Translations under genes and position numbers: made by a program | Part shown: positions 8,649-17,024 of the stretch, piece by piece | Position numbering within the stretch: position 1 is the first letter of the stretch | How the letters are laid out: each line of letters starts with the position of its first letter | From: UBA4416 sp038327195 | GTDB lineage: Bacteria; Bacteroidota; Bacteroidia; B-17B0; Aurantibacillaceae | DNA: 64,000 bases | Direction: 5' to 3' | Assembly: GCA_038327195.1 (NCBI GenBank) | Contig: JBBQKU010000005.1 | Span: 115,656-179,655, forward strand | The notes under the pieces: model-generated | The model's input: only the letters and a program-made list of their open reading frames with translations | Databases searched by the model: none | What the model was told of the DNA's origin: nothing

Positions 8649-9917
8649 ATGCAAACACCAGCTCAAAATAAAAATCTTAATAAATTAATTATTGTAGCAG
8701 CTTTAGGCTATTTTGTTGATATATATGATTTAGTATTATTTGGAATGGAACGAGTTTCAAGTCTAACTGAAATTTTAAGAGAAACAACATTGCCATTATC
8801 TCAATTCCCAAACATCGATAATCAAGTAAAAGAAATTGGAATTAGTTTAATGAATTGGCAAATGTTTGGAATGCTTTTAGGTGGTATTTTTTGGGGTATT
8901 TTAGGTGATAAAAAAGGTAGGTTAACCGTTTTATTTGGGTCAATTTTCGTTTATTCAGTTGCTAATATTTTAAATGGAATGGTTCACAGCACTGATATGT
9001 ATGCCCTACTACGTTTTGTATCTGGTTTCGGTTTAGCTGGGGAATTAGGTGCTGGAATTACTCTTGTTAGTGAAAGTATGAGCAAAGAAAAAAGAGGCTA
9101 TGGAGCAACCATCGTAGCTTCTGTTGGTTTATTTGGAGCTGTAGTTGCAGGCACAGTAGGCATAATGATTGGAAATTGGCGTTTATCCTATATAATTGGT
9201 GGTATTATGGGTATTCTACTTTTGTTTTTAAGAATTGGTGTTTTGGAATCAGGTATGTTTAAAGATGTTAAAGATAGTTCTATTTCTAAAGGAAATTTTT
9301 TAGCAATATTTAAATCTAAACATCGTTTTACAAAATTTATTACAATTATTTTGGTGGCATTGCCTGTTTGGTACGTCATGGCCATTTTAATTACACTTTG
9401 TCCTGAACTCATGAAAAGTCTTCACATGGAAGTTCCTCCTAAAAATGCGCGACTTGCAATGACTTTAGCTTATGCAGGAATAACAGTTGGAGATATTGTA
9501 AGTGGTTTAATTTCACAACAATTAAAAAGTAGAAAAAAATCACTGATTTTATTTTTAGGATTAGCTATATTATTTAGTATTTGTTATTTCACGTTTGCAA
9601 AACAATCTGAAATTATTTTTTACTCTATTGTAGTTTTAATAGGCTTCTCTACAGGTTATTGGGCTGTATTTATGTCAACTGCGTCTGAGTTATTTGGAAC
9701 GAATTTAAGAGCAACAGTTACGACAAGTGTTCCAAATTTTGTAAGAGGTGGAACTATATTAATTAACACATTATTTATTTACTTAGCAAATACCTTATCA
9801 TTAGGAAATATAAATTCTGCCATCATTGTTGGGATTATTGTATTTACTTTAAGCATTTGGGCTTGGTATAAATTAGAAGAAACCTTTAGTAAAGATTTAG
9901 ATTATGTTGAAGAATAA
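8649..9917 (+). CDS. MFS transporter
   Basis: A 422-residue polytopic membrane protein of the major facilitator superfamily. The motif between helices 2 and 3 is present (GILGDKKGRL), and about twelve hydrophobic segments can be counted. The N-terminal helix with LGYFVDIYDLVLFG resembles the sugar/metabolite:H+ group whose first helix ends in D-x-x-D. The substrate cannot be assigned. Its 3' end overlaps the next gene by 14 nt, which indicates an operon running from the guanylyltransferase or tag through the acetyltransferase. Confidence 0.88.
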   Translation: MQTPAQNKNLNKLIIVAALGYFVDIYDLVLFGMERVSSLTEILRETTLPLSQFPNIDNQVKEIGISLMNWQMFGMLLGGIFWGILGDKKGRLTVLFGSIFVYSVANILNGMVHSTDMYALLRFVSGFGLAGELGAGITLVSESMSKEKRGYGATIVASVGLFGAVVAGTVGIMIGNWRLSYIIGGIMGILLLFLRIGVLESGMFKDVKDSSISKGNFLAIFKSKHRFTKFITIILVALPVWYVMAILITLCPELMKSLHMEVPPKNARLAMTLAYAGITVGDIVSGLISQQLKSRKKSLILFLGLAILFSICYFTFAKQSEIIFYSIVVLIGFSTGYWAVFMSTASELFGTNLRATVTTSVPNFVRGGTILINTLFIYLANTLSLGNINSAIIVGIIVFTLSIWAWYKLEETFSKDLDYVEE

Positions 9918-10272
9918 GCCAACCGTTGTAATTGGAGCTTCTCCAAACACAGACAGATACAGTTATAAGGCAACACTTAGTTTGCAAAATCATAAACATA
10001 CTGTTTATCCAATAGGTATAAAAAAAGGTGTCATTAACGGTTTAGAAATAATTAATGATAAGCCAGCGTTAAAAAATATTGATACAGTTACTTTATATAT
10101 TGGCCCTGATAACCAACCAGAATGGTATGATTATATACTATCATTAAATCCAAAACGAATAATATTTAACCCAGGTACAGAAAACCCAGAATTAATAAAA
10201 CTTGCAAATGCAAATGGAATTGAAACGGAAATTGCTTGTACTTTAGTTTTATTATCAATTAATGAATATTAA
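9904..10272 (+). CDS. CoA-binding domain protein (YccU-like)
   Basis: A 122-residue single-domain Rossmann protein with VVIGASPNTDRYSYKA at the N-terminus, the nucleotide or CoA binding loop of the CoA_binding_2 family. The segments VYPIG and FNPGTENPEL match the family's later strands. No catalytic domain is attached. The function in Bacteroidota is not established. It overlaps the MFS gene upstream and directly precedes the acetyltransferase. Confidence 0.88.
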   Translation: MLKNKPTVVIGASPNTDRYSYKATLSLQNHKHTVYPIGIKKGVINGLEIINDKPALKNIDTVTLYIGPDNQPEWYDYILSLNPKRIIFNPGTENPELIKLANANGIETEIACTLVLLSINEY

Positions 10273-10273
10273 A

Positions 10274-10726
10274 ATGATCACATTTAAAACAAAAACATTT
10301 AATGAATTAACCACAACTGAACTTTATCAGTTACTTAAACTCAGAGCCGAAGTATTTGTTGTGGAGCAAAATTGTGCTTATTTAGATATTGATAATTATG
10401 ATTTAGGCGTCTTGCATATTTTAGGCTCAAAAAATGATGAAATTGTTGCTTATGCTCGTTTATTACCTCAAGCTTATTACCACAAAGAAGCTGGCATTGG
10501 ACGGGTTGTAACAGCTTCAAAGGTTAGAACATTAGGTTATGGAAAATTATTAATGGAATATGCAATTACAGAAACTTTATCTCAATTTAAAACAAACGAA
10601 ATAGTTATTTCTGCCCAATTATATTTAGAGAAATTTTATACTAATCTTGGTTTTAAAACTGAAGGGGAAACTTATTTAGAAGATGATATTCCGCATATTA
10701 AAATGCGCTTTTTGGAAATAGTTTAA
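10274..10726 (+). CDS. ElaA-family GNAT acetyltransferase
   Basis: The 150-residue product is a GNAT-fold acyltransferase of the ElaA subgroup, shown by LYQLLKLRAEVFVVEQNCAY near the N-terminus and the acetyl-CoA loop GRVVTASKVRTLGYGKLL. ElaA proteins start just before this block, so I choose ATG 10274, which begins immediately after the previous stop codon, over the in-frame ATG at 10262. The substrate is unknown. It is the last gene of the run that ends at the strong palindromic terminator at 10731. Confidence 0.88.
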   Translation: MITFKTKTFNELTTTELYQLLKLRAEVFVVEQNCAYLDIDNYDLGVLHILGSKNDEIVAYARLLPQAYYHKEAGIGRVVTASKVRTLGYGKLLMEYAITETLSQFKTNEIVISAQLYLEKFYTNLGFKTEGETYLEDDIPHIKMRFLEIV

Positions 10727-10730
10727 GACA

Positions 10731-10767
10731 AAAAAAATCCCGATAATTAATTATCGGGATTTTTTTT
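10731..10767. terminator. Bidirectional rho-independent terminator
   Basis: A perfect palindrome with A7 on the left, arms ATCCCGATAATT / AATTATCGGGAT and T7 or more on the right. It lies between the convergent acetyltransferase (plus) and ndk (minus) genes and would work in both directions. Confidence 0.9.
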
Positions 10768-10794
10768 ACAAATAATTTATATTTTTTTTTCTAA

Positions 10795-11214
10795 TTAGAA
10801 ACGTTCAATTTGAGAAAAGAAAAAGTTAGCTTCGATATTAGCATTTTCATCGCTGTCAGAACCGTGAACTGCATTAGCAGCAATTGATTTAGCAAATAAT
10901 TTACGAATTGTACCTTCATCCGCTTTAGTTGGATCTGTAGCGCCTATTAATGTACGGTATTCAGCTACAGCATTATCTTTTTGTAAAATAGCAGCAACAA
11001 TTGGTCCACCACTCATGTAGCTAACTAATTCTCCATAAAAAGGACGTTCTTTGTGAACTTCATAAAACTTACCTGCTGTTTCAGCACTTAATTTCATATA
11101 TTTCATAGCTACAATTTTAAAACCTGATTGGTTAATTTTAGCTAAAATTGGTCCGATATTATTAGCCTCAACACCATCGGGCTTAATCATTGTAAAAGTA
11201 ATACTTCCTGCCAT
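10795..11214 (-). CDS. ndk: Nucleoside diphosphate kinase
   Basis: This enzyme transfers the gamma phosphate between nucleoside triphosphates and diphosphates. The 139-residue product starts MAGSITFTMIKPDG and has the catalytic histidine H117 in NAVHGSDS. The longer in-frame ATG at 11235 is rejected because it lies inside a strong TATCTTTG promoter element (11233-11240) and adds residues foreign to the family. Transcription should therefore start just downstream, near 11226. It is a monocistronic gene ending at the terminator at 10731-10767. Confidence 0.96.
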   Translation of the reverse strand: MAGSITFTMIKPDGVEANNIGPILAKINQSGFKIVAMKYMKLSAETAGKFYEVHKERPFYGELVSYMSGGPIVAAILQKDNAVAEYRTLIGATDPTKADEGTIRKLFAKSIAANAVHGSDSDENANIEANFFFSQIERF

Positions 11215-11232
11215 TTTATTTTTTTTAGAGTG

Positions 11233-11262
11233 CAAAGATACTATTATTGTTTTTATATCAAA
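11233..11262 (-). promoter_or_regulatory. ndk promoter (TTTG-N18-TATCTTTG)
   Basis: On the minus strand the -33 element TTTG (11262-11259) is followed after 18 nt by TATCTTTG (11240-11233), a full match to the Bacteroidota vegetative promoter. It is 19 nt upstream of the chosen ndk ATG and fixes the start choice. Confidence 0.75.
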
Positions 11263-11326
11263 AACTATTTGGTCGTTTCCTTATCAGTAAGGCTTTTCAA
11301 TAAAATCTATTTAAATTCGGTGTTTC

Positions 11327-11734
11327 GACAGCCCGCTCAGGCTCCAGCCAGACTCGCCATAATAATAATAATGATTAGGGCGTTTCCCTGCGGGTCAGGC
11401 TTTTTGCTACAATCTTTTTATTCGTTCCTCATTAAAAGGATTTTCGCTCCAATCCTTAACGCGGGTTTTTCATAAACGATAAATTAAAATTTCACTTGAA
11501 CAATAAATAGCGAGAGGGATGCAAGCGAAAAGCTTTTTTAAATGGTTTCATTTAAAAAACTTGAAGCGACAGCCCGCTCTGGCTCTAGCCAGACTCGCCA
11601 TAATAATAATAATAATAATAATAATAAGGTCGTTTCCCTGCGGGTCAACCTGTCCCGATTTTTTCGGGAGGCTTTTCACAGCAATCTTTTTATTCGTACC
11701 TCATTAAAAGGATTTTCATGACAATCCTTAACGC
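11327..11734. repeat. Two tandem copies of a GGGCGTTTCCC-type intergenic repeat
   Basis: The gene-free stretch between ndk and the DHH phosphoesterase gene (about 540 nt) holds two direct copies of one element, 11327-11463 and 11567-11734. Shared blocks in order are CGACAGCCCGCTC, CCAGACTCGCC, a TAA microsatellite (about 4 units in copy 1, about 9 in copy 2), CGTTTCCCTGCGGGTCA, a CAATCTTTTTATTCGT block and GGATTTTC...CAATCCTTAACGC. Copy 2 carries an extra hairpin (CCCGATTTTTTCGGG). The 3' half recurs near the window end (63749-63833). Short open frames here follow repeat sequence and are not believed to be genes. Confidence 0.85.
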
Positions 11735-11775
11735 AAACAATTAAATAATAGTAAATTTACAAACAATTAAAAAAC

Positions 11776-12795
11776 ATGCAAAAAGATTCATTTCCAAAAT
11801 TTAAGGCTTTATTAAAAAAATCAAATAACATTGTTATTGTAACACACTATAATCCAGATGGTGATGCAATGGGATCTTCTTTGGCATTATATAATTACCT
11901 AATAAAAATCGATAAAAATGTAACCGTTATAACACCTAACGACTATCCTGAATTTTTGCAGTGGTTACCTGGAAATAAAAAAGTAGTACAATTCAGCAAA
12001 AATCAAAAAAAAGCAGCAACCATCATTGAAAAAAGTGATTTGATATTTACTTTAGATTTTAATAATTATTCTAGATTAGAAGGTTTAGGCGAATTATTAA
12101 AAAAATCAACAGCTAAAAAAGTAATAATCGATCATCATCAACAACCAGATGATTATGCAACTTTATATTTTCATGATGTTAAAGCTTGCTCTACTTGCGA
12201 ATTAGTGCATGAATTTATTTGTGGTTTAGGTGGTAAAAAATTGATTAATAAGGACATTGCTGCTTGTTTATACACAGGTATTATGACTGATACTGGTTCA
12301 TTTCGTTTTGATAGTGTAACTCCAAAAACTCATTTAATATTATCAGATTTATTATCAACTGGTTTAAAACCGAGCGATATACATACTTCAATTTATGATA
12401 CTTATAGCGAAAGCAGAGTAAAATTGTTAGGTTATTGTTTAACCGAAAAAATGGTAGTTTTACCCGAATATCAAACTGCTTATATTACCTTAACAGAAAA
12501 AGAATTACAAAAATTTGATCATCAAAAAGGTGATACAGAAGGCATTGTAAATTATCCATTTTCTATAAAAGGCATTAAATTTTGTGCGTTTTTTAGTGAA
12601 GGCGAAGGGAAAATAAAGATTTCATTTCGTAGTAAAGGAAAATTTGATGTAAACCAATTTGCTCGAAAATACTTTAATGGCGGCGGGCATATTAACGCAG
12701 CTGGAGGCCGCGGAAACAAGTACGATTTACAAAACACAGTTAAGGAATTTTTAGATTTATTGCCCTTATATAAAAAAGAAATCCTAAAAAAATAA
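11776..12795 (+). CDS. nrnA: DHH/DHHA1 phosphoesterase (NrnA-type nanoRNase/pAp phosphatase)
   Basis: The 339-residue protein has the DHH-family metal motifs in order: H24-x-x-x-D28-x-D30 in THYNPDGD, D93 in TLDF, D118-H119-H120 in IIDHH, and the Asp in MTDTGS near 172. The C-terminal DHHA1 domain has the substrate loop GGGHINAAGG near residue 305. Proteins of this architecture degrade 2-5 nt RNAs and hydrolyse 3'-phosphoadenosine 5'-phosphate. The start at 11776 gives the normal N-terminus. It is followed by two unrelated secreted proteins. Confidence 0.92.
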   Translation: MQKDSFPKFKALLKKSNNIVIVTHYNPDGDAMGSSLALYNYLIKIDKNVTVITPNDYPEFLQWLPGNKKVVQFSKNQKKAATIIEKSDLIFTLDFNNYSRLEGLGELLKKSTAKKVIIDHHQQPDDYATLYFHDVKACSTCELVHEFICGLGGKKLINKDIAACLYTGIMTDTGSFRFDSVTPKTHLILSDLLSTGLKPSDIHTSIYDTYSESRVKLLGYCLTEKMVVLPEYQTAYITLTEKELQKFDHQKGDTEGIVNYPFSIKGIKFCAFFSEGEGKIKISFRSKGKFDVNQFARKYFNGGGHINAAGGRGNKYDLQNTVKEFLDLLPLYKKEILKK

Positions 12796-12895
12796 CATAT
12801 TTAGAATAATCTAAATTTTGTTAAAGTAAATACGTTTTATCTTACCTTAACAATTCCAATAAATTGTTTTATCGAGATTTGATTAAAAAAAAATC

Positions 12896-13372
12896 ATGTC
12901 TAAATATATTTTACCTTTTGTTTTTTTAGGAGTTTTTAATTTAAATGCTCAACAAAACAATACAAACCTTTTAGTATTAAGCAACCAATCCAACAATATG
13001 TTGTTTGCCAATAATAGCAATGCTAATTCAATTTCAAATAATAGAGTTAGTATTTCACAGGTAAATTATGACCAACAGATAATTCAAAATCAGTCAGAAA
13101 ATCCCTATTCTCAGCAAAACCGTTCAAACTTAGATAACAATTTCAGTAATGAAACCAAAACTCAGACTTTAAATAATTCAAAAAAATCAATTGAAAAAAT
13201 AGATTTAACTATTTCTTTAAAAAATTCTGTATCTATTTCAAAGAAATCCAGTTATAAAAAATCAAAGACATATTATAACAAGTGGAATAAATTAAAAAGA
13301 AAAACATTTGGTAAATTAGCATCGAATAAAAAAACAAAATTTAGAGTGGACTTATGTTTCAATTGGATTTAA
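12896..13372 (+). CDS. Secreted Asn/Ser-rich protein, unknown function
   Basis: A 158-residue protein with a signal peptide ending in LNAQ near residue 19. The mature part is rich in Asn, Ser and Gln up to about residue 95 and then becomes Lys-rich. It has no recognisable domain, and the composition suggests a disordered protein. The gene lies 100 nt downstream of the DHH phosphoesterase gene and 33 nt upstream of a lipoprotein gene. I do not recognise the family. Confidence 0.65.
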   Translation: MSKYILPFVFLGVFNLNAQQNNTNLLVLSNQSNNMLFANNSNANSISNNRVSISQVNYDQQIIQNQSENPYSQQNRSNLDNNFSNETKTQTLNNSKKSIEKIDLTISLKNSVSISKKSSYKKSKTYYNKWNKLKRKTFGKLASNKKTKFRVDLCFNWI

Positions 13373-13405
13373 ATACACTAAAAAAATTACCTTTAAAAAA
13401 AAGAC

Positions 13406-13861
13406 ATGACTAAATACCTTATAATAATTGCATCCTTTTTATCTATCGCTTTTACATCTTGCAAAGAATTTGAAGAAATTAAAGTTATAGACGTTGACAG
13501 TTTTCACGTGAATAAACTAACAGCTGAAGGAATTGAAGCAGAAATAAATTTAAAAATTAAGAATCCTAATACATTTGGATTTTCTATTTATCCATCAGAA
13601 TTTGATATTTCTTTTAGTGGAATGCGTTTAGGAAAAGCAAAACTTCATAAACGAGTACATATTGATGCAAATAGCGAAAGAGTATATACGTTTAAGATGA
13701 AATCTAAATTATCGGATTTAAATCCACTAGATATGATAAGATTATTAAATACAGATAACTTGGGTAAAATAGAAGTTAAAGGAGACTTAAAAGCTGGTAA
13801 ATTCTATTTAAAAAAGAAATTTAATGTTAATTATACCGACAAAGTAAAAATATTACAATAA
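13406..13861 (+). CDS. LEA type 2 family lipoprotein
   Basis: A 151-residue protein with a lipoprotein signal (SIAFTSC, lipidated Cys at residue 19). The mature region resembles the water-stress/LEA14 immunoglobulin-like fold, with alternating strands and the segment INLKIKNPNTFGFSIYPSEFDI, where N-P-N is typical of LEA type 2 domains. It is probably anchored in the outer membrane or periplasm. It is followed by a sigma-factor gene after 51 nt, but a functional link is not shown. Confidence 0.78.
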   Translation: MTKYLIIIASFLSIAFTSCKEFEEIKVIDVDSFHVNKLTAEGIEAEINLKIKNPNTFGFSIYPSEFDISFSGMRLGKAKLHKRVHIDANSERVYTFKMKSKLSDLNPLDMIRLLNTDNLGKIEVKGDLKAGKFYLKKKFNVNYTDKVKILQ

Positions 13862-13912
13862 AATGTAACTTTTTGTTAATAAAATGAGTAAAATTGTCAA
13901 TAAACTCATTTT

Positions 13913-14497
13913 ATGAACGAAGCTGAATTAATATCAGCCTGCTTAAAAAACGATAAAACTGCTAAAAAGCAGTTTTTCCAAGCCTTTTATAACAAATTTG
14001 CATTTGTAGCTTTAAGATATTCCAAAAATAAAGTACAATCCGAAAACCTTCTTTTAAAGGGTTTTAACAGTATTTTTAGTGCTTTACCTAATTTTAAAAA
14101 TCAAACTGAGTTTTCATTGGAAGATTTTTCTAGACATGAATTAATTTCATTTTTAGTCAAGGAAATTAAGAATATCAGAAATGAATATTACGTTGCTAGT
14201 ACTGTAAAAGCAAAAGAAGTAAAAGAAAAATCTTACGATTTGTTTTTAGATAACATTTATGTAGATTTTAATTCTATAAATCAAGATATATTACTTAAAT
14301 CACTTCATGAATTAGTACCCTCACAACGATTAGCATTTAATTTACAAGTAATTGAAGGATATAGTTTATCTAAAATTTCTGATTTATTGGAAACAAATGA
14401 ACAAACAGTAAAATCAAATATTGAAAAAGCTAGATTTAATTTACAAAAAACAATTGAAAAAAACCTTAAACTGAACCAAAATGAGCAGCCCGTTTAG
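13913..14497 (+). CDS. ECF-like RNA polymerase sigma factor
   Basis: The 194-residue protein has a divergent sigma-70 region 2 (residues about 5-65) and a clearer region 4 helix-turn-helix at about 137-185, with QRLAFNLQVIEGYSLSKISDLLETNEQTVKSNIEKAR. The spacing is that of extracytoplasmic-function sigma factors. The 3' end overlaps by 17 nt a gene for a one-pass membrane protein, the usual sigma/anti-sigma layout. The promoter it recognises is unknown. Confidence 0.85.
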   Translation: MNEAELISACLKNDKTAKKQFFQAFYNKFAFVALRYSKNKVQSENLLLKGFNSIFSALPNFKNQTEFSLEDFSRHELISFLVKEIKNIRNEYYVASTVKAKEVKEKSYDLFLDNIYVDFNSINQDILLKSLHELVPSQRLAFNLQVIEGYSLSKISDLLETNEQTVKSNIEKARFNLQKTIEKNLKLNQNEQPV

Positions 14498-15086
14498 TTA
14501 CGATTTAGATGAAAGACAAATAAAAATTATACTGCAGCACGCTGAGTTAGAATATAATGAAGAAGCTTGGCATAATTTTGAAGCTCTTACACCAATTGAA
14601 TCCAAGTTTTCTTATGGAAAATCGATGCCTAACATTAACATTGGTATTAGTCGTTCAATTATTGTTCCCATTATTTTTATTGGATTAATTGGAGGATTTT
14701 CAACTCTTTTATTCAGCTTTGTAGATTTTAAAAAGAAACCTGAAGTTATTACAGAAGTTCCAATGATTATAACGCCTACTGTGGTAAAAGTTAAGCCTAA
14801 ACCTATAATAGCTAAAGTTGTTCCAATTGCTATTAACACGCTAGTTACAATCCCTTCTCCAACTATCCCAGCAATAGAAGAAAAAACAGAGGCTAAACCT
14901 GAAGAGATAAAAATTAAGGAACCTGAAAAAATTGTTGAACAAACTACAATTGAACGTAAACCAAAAGAAATCGTTGTAAAACAAAAGAAAAAACGAAAAC
15001 TTAAATCTGTTGAATTACCAACAATAAAAGCTTCTACAACTAATTTAAACGAAAGTGTTGTTGAGCCAGAATTAGAATTAAGATAA
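14481..15086 (+). CDS. Single-pass membrane protein, candidate anti-sigma factor
   Basis: The 201-residue product has a cytoplasmic N-terminus of about 52 residues, one transmembrane helix (about 53-75, SIIVPIIFIGLIGGFSTLLF) and a Pro/Lys/Glu-rich extracytoplasmic region with repeated P-K-P and E-K-P patterns. It overlaps the sigma-factor gene by 17 nt, which implies translational coupling. The topology and partner gene fit an anti-sigma factor, but no zinc-binding or RskA-type motif is visible, so the role is inferred from context. Confidence 0.65.
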   Translation: MSSPFSYDLDERQIKIILQHAELEYNEEAWHNFEALTPIESKFSYGKSMPNINIGISRSIIVPIIFIGLIGGFSTLLFSFVDFKKKPEVITEVPMIITPTVVKVKPKPIIAKVVPIAINTLVTIPSPTIPAIEEKTEAKPEEIKIKEPEKIVEQTTIERKPKEIVVKQKKKRKLKSVELPTIKASTTNLNESVVEPELELR

Positions 15087-15239
15087 TCTTCCTACTAATC
15101 CAAATAAAACTTTAAGATAAGTTATTATTAATTTTTTATTATTTATTAATAACCAAAATATAGTAATCTTATTCTATTGATGTTTTTTAAATAATGTTGA
15201 TTTAAAGATTAATCTAAGTTGCTAATATAATTTAGCGAC

Positions 15240-17024
15240 ATGAAAAAATTAATCGCTTTATTTATAATTTCAAATAGTATATGTGCGCAAACTGTTACTA
15301 GAGGCCCATATCTTCAACAAGCTACTCCAAATAGTATAATTATAAAGTGGCAAACTGATGTTGCAACACTAACAAAAATAAACTATGGAGTTTTACTCCC
15401 AAGTTTAACATCAACAGCTATAAGTACTATAACTTCAACTAACCATGAAATAAAAATTACTGGGCTTTTACCTTACACAAAATATTTTTATTCAATTTCT
15501 ACAGCAACATCAACATTAGTCGCATCAGCTCCTGATTTATTTTTTAAAACCATGCCTAATTATGGGCAAAAAGGGAATTACCGCTTTTGGGTAATTGGAG
15601 ATGCAGGAACAGGTGGTGCAGACCAAAGGAATGTTAGATCATCTTTTATAACTTATAATAATAGTAAAGATATTGATGGATGGATTTGGCTTGGCGATAA
15701 TGCATACGAAAGCGGTTTTAATAGTGAATATCAATCCAATGTTTTCACTAACAATACATTTGAAAGTGTCCTAAAAAACACTGTAGTATGGCCAGCACCA
15801 GGAAATCATGATTATAATAATCACTTACCTTTTTCTCCATCACCAGCATATTACGATATCTTTAGTTTACCAACTGCTGGCGAATGTGGTGGATTAGCTT
15901 CTGGAACAGAAAAATATTATTCTTACAATTATGGGAATATCCACTTTATTGTTTTGGATTCCTATGATGAAAGCAGAGCTGCAACTGGAACTATGGCAAC
16001 CTGGTTACTAAATGACTTAAATGCTAATATTCAACCTTGGGTAATTGCATATTGGCATCATCCTCCTTATACAAAAGGAAGTCATAATTCTGACAATTCA
16101 TCTTTTTTAGATGGAGAATTAGTTGATATAAGACAAAATATTATTCCAATTTTAGAAGCCAAAGGGGTTGATTTAGTACTTAACGGTCACAGTCATGTTT
16201 ACGAAAGATCCTATTTATTAGATGGTCATTACGGTTATTCATCTTCGCTTTCACCCACTATGATTAAAGATAATACTTCTGGTAATTACCCGTTACATTG
16301 TGCATATAATAAGCAAACAAAAACAACAAGTTCTCATAAAGGGACAGTTTATGTTGTTTGCGGTTGTTCAGGAAAAAATGATGCAAGCCCTTCATCTGGC
16401 TGGCCTCACCCTGTGATGTATAAATATACAAACACCATATTTGGTTCAATGTCAATCGATGTAAAAGACAATAAATTAGATGCTAAATTCATTACTTCTA
16501 CTGGAACTATATTTGATTCATTTACAATTATTAAAAATGCAGGTGGTAATAAAACATTTACAGTTTGTCCTAACGAACAGGTTGTTTTAAAATCAAGTGT
16601 ATCTGATAGTGTAAATTGGTTTCCTGGTAGCATTAAAGCGGATTCAATTATAATCAATACTCCTGTAAGTACAGTTTATTATGCCACTGATTTAGCAGGT
16701 TGTATTACGGATACATTTAACATTTCCGTTATTTTAAATCCGACATGTTTTACTGGTATAGGGGCAAATAATTACAATCCTTTTTCAATTTATCCAAGTT
16801 TAATAAGTGCTTCAACTAGTTATATCATCATAGAAAGTACCTATAATTTATCATCAGTCATAAAACTGATTGATGTAAACGGAAAAGAATTATTGGTTGA
16901 AAAAATAATTTTAGAAAAAGGGGAGAATAAAATTCAAATCCCATTTAATATTTCAACTGGCTTATATTTTATAAAAATAACAACTGATGAACATGAAAAA
17001 ACATTTAAACTTTATGCTGAATAA
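15240..17024 (+). CDS. Purple acid phosphatase-like metallophosphoesterase, T9SS-exported
   Basis: This secreted 594-residue enzyme likely releases phosphate from organic phosphomonoesters outside the cell. A signal peptide (cleavage after ICAQ, residue 17) leads to a fibronectin-like PAP N-domain (about 18-105). The calcineurin-like core follows, with GDAG (120-123), LGDNAYESG (151-159), GNHDY (188-192), YWHHPPY and NGHSHVYE. A T9SS type A sorting domain closes the protein (about 515-594). It opens a run of four overlapping genes that includes a second phosphatase. Confidence 0.9.
   Translation: MKKLIALFIISNSICAQTVTRGPYLQQATPNSIIIKWQTDVATLTKINYGVLLPSLTSTAISTITSTNHEIKITGLLPYTKYFYSISTATSTLVASAPDLFFKTMPNYGQKGNYRFWVIGDAGTGGADQRNVRSSFITYNNSKDIDGWIWLGDNAYESGFNSEYQSNVFTNNTFESVLKNTVVWPAPGNHDYNNHLPFSPSPAYYDIFSLPTAGECGGLASGTEKYYSYNYGNIHFIVLDSYDESRAATGTMATWLLNDLNANIQPWVIAYWHHPPYTKGSHNSDNSSFLDGELVDIRQNIIPILEAKGVDLVLNGHSHVYERSYLLDGHYGYSSSLSPTMIKDNTSGNYPLHCAYNKQTKTTSSHKGTVYVVCGCSGKNDASPSSGWPHPVMYKYTNTIFGSMSIDVKDNKLDAKFITSTGTIFDSFTIIKNAGGNKTFTVCPNEQVVLKSSVSDSVNWFPGSIKADSIIINTPVSTVYYATDLAGCITDTFNISVILNPTCFTGIGANNYNPFSIYPSLISASTSYIIIESTYNLSSVIKLIDVNGKELLVEKIILEKGENKIQIPFNISTGLYFIKITTDEHEKTFKLYAE

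Noticed and set aside
11230..11707. Two short plus-strand frames between ndk and the DHH phosphoesterase gene
   Set aside because: They follow the two copies of an intergenic repeat, including a TAA microsatellite translated as poly-Ile, and have no protein-like composition.
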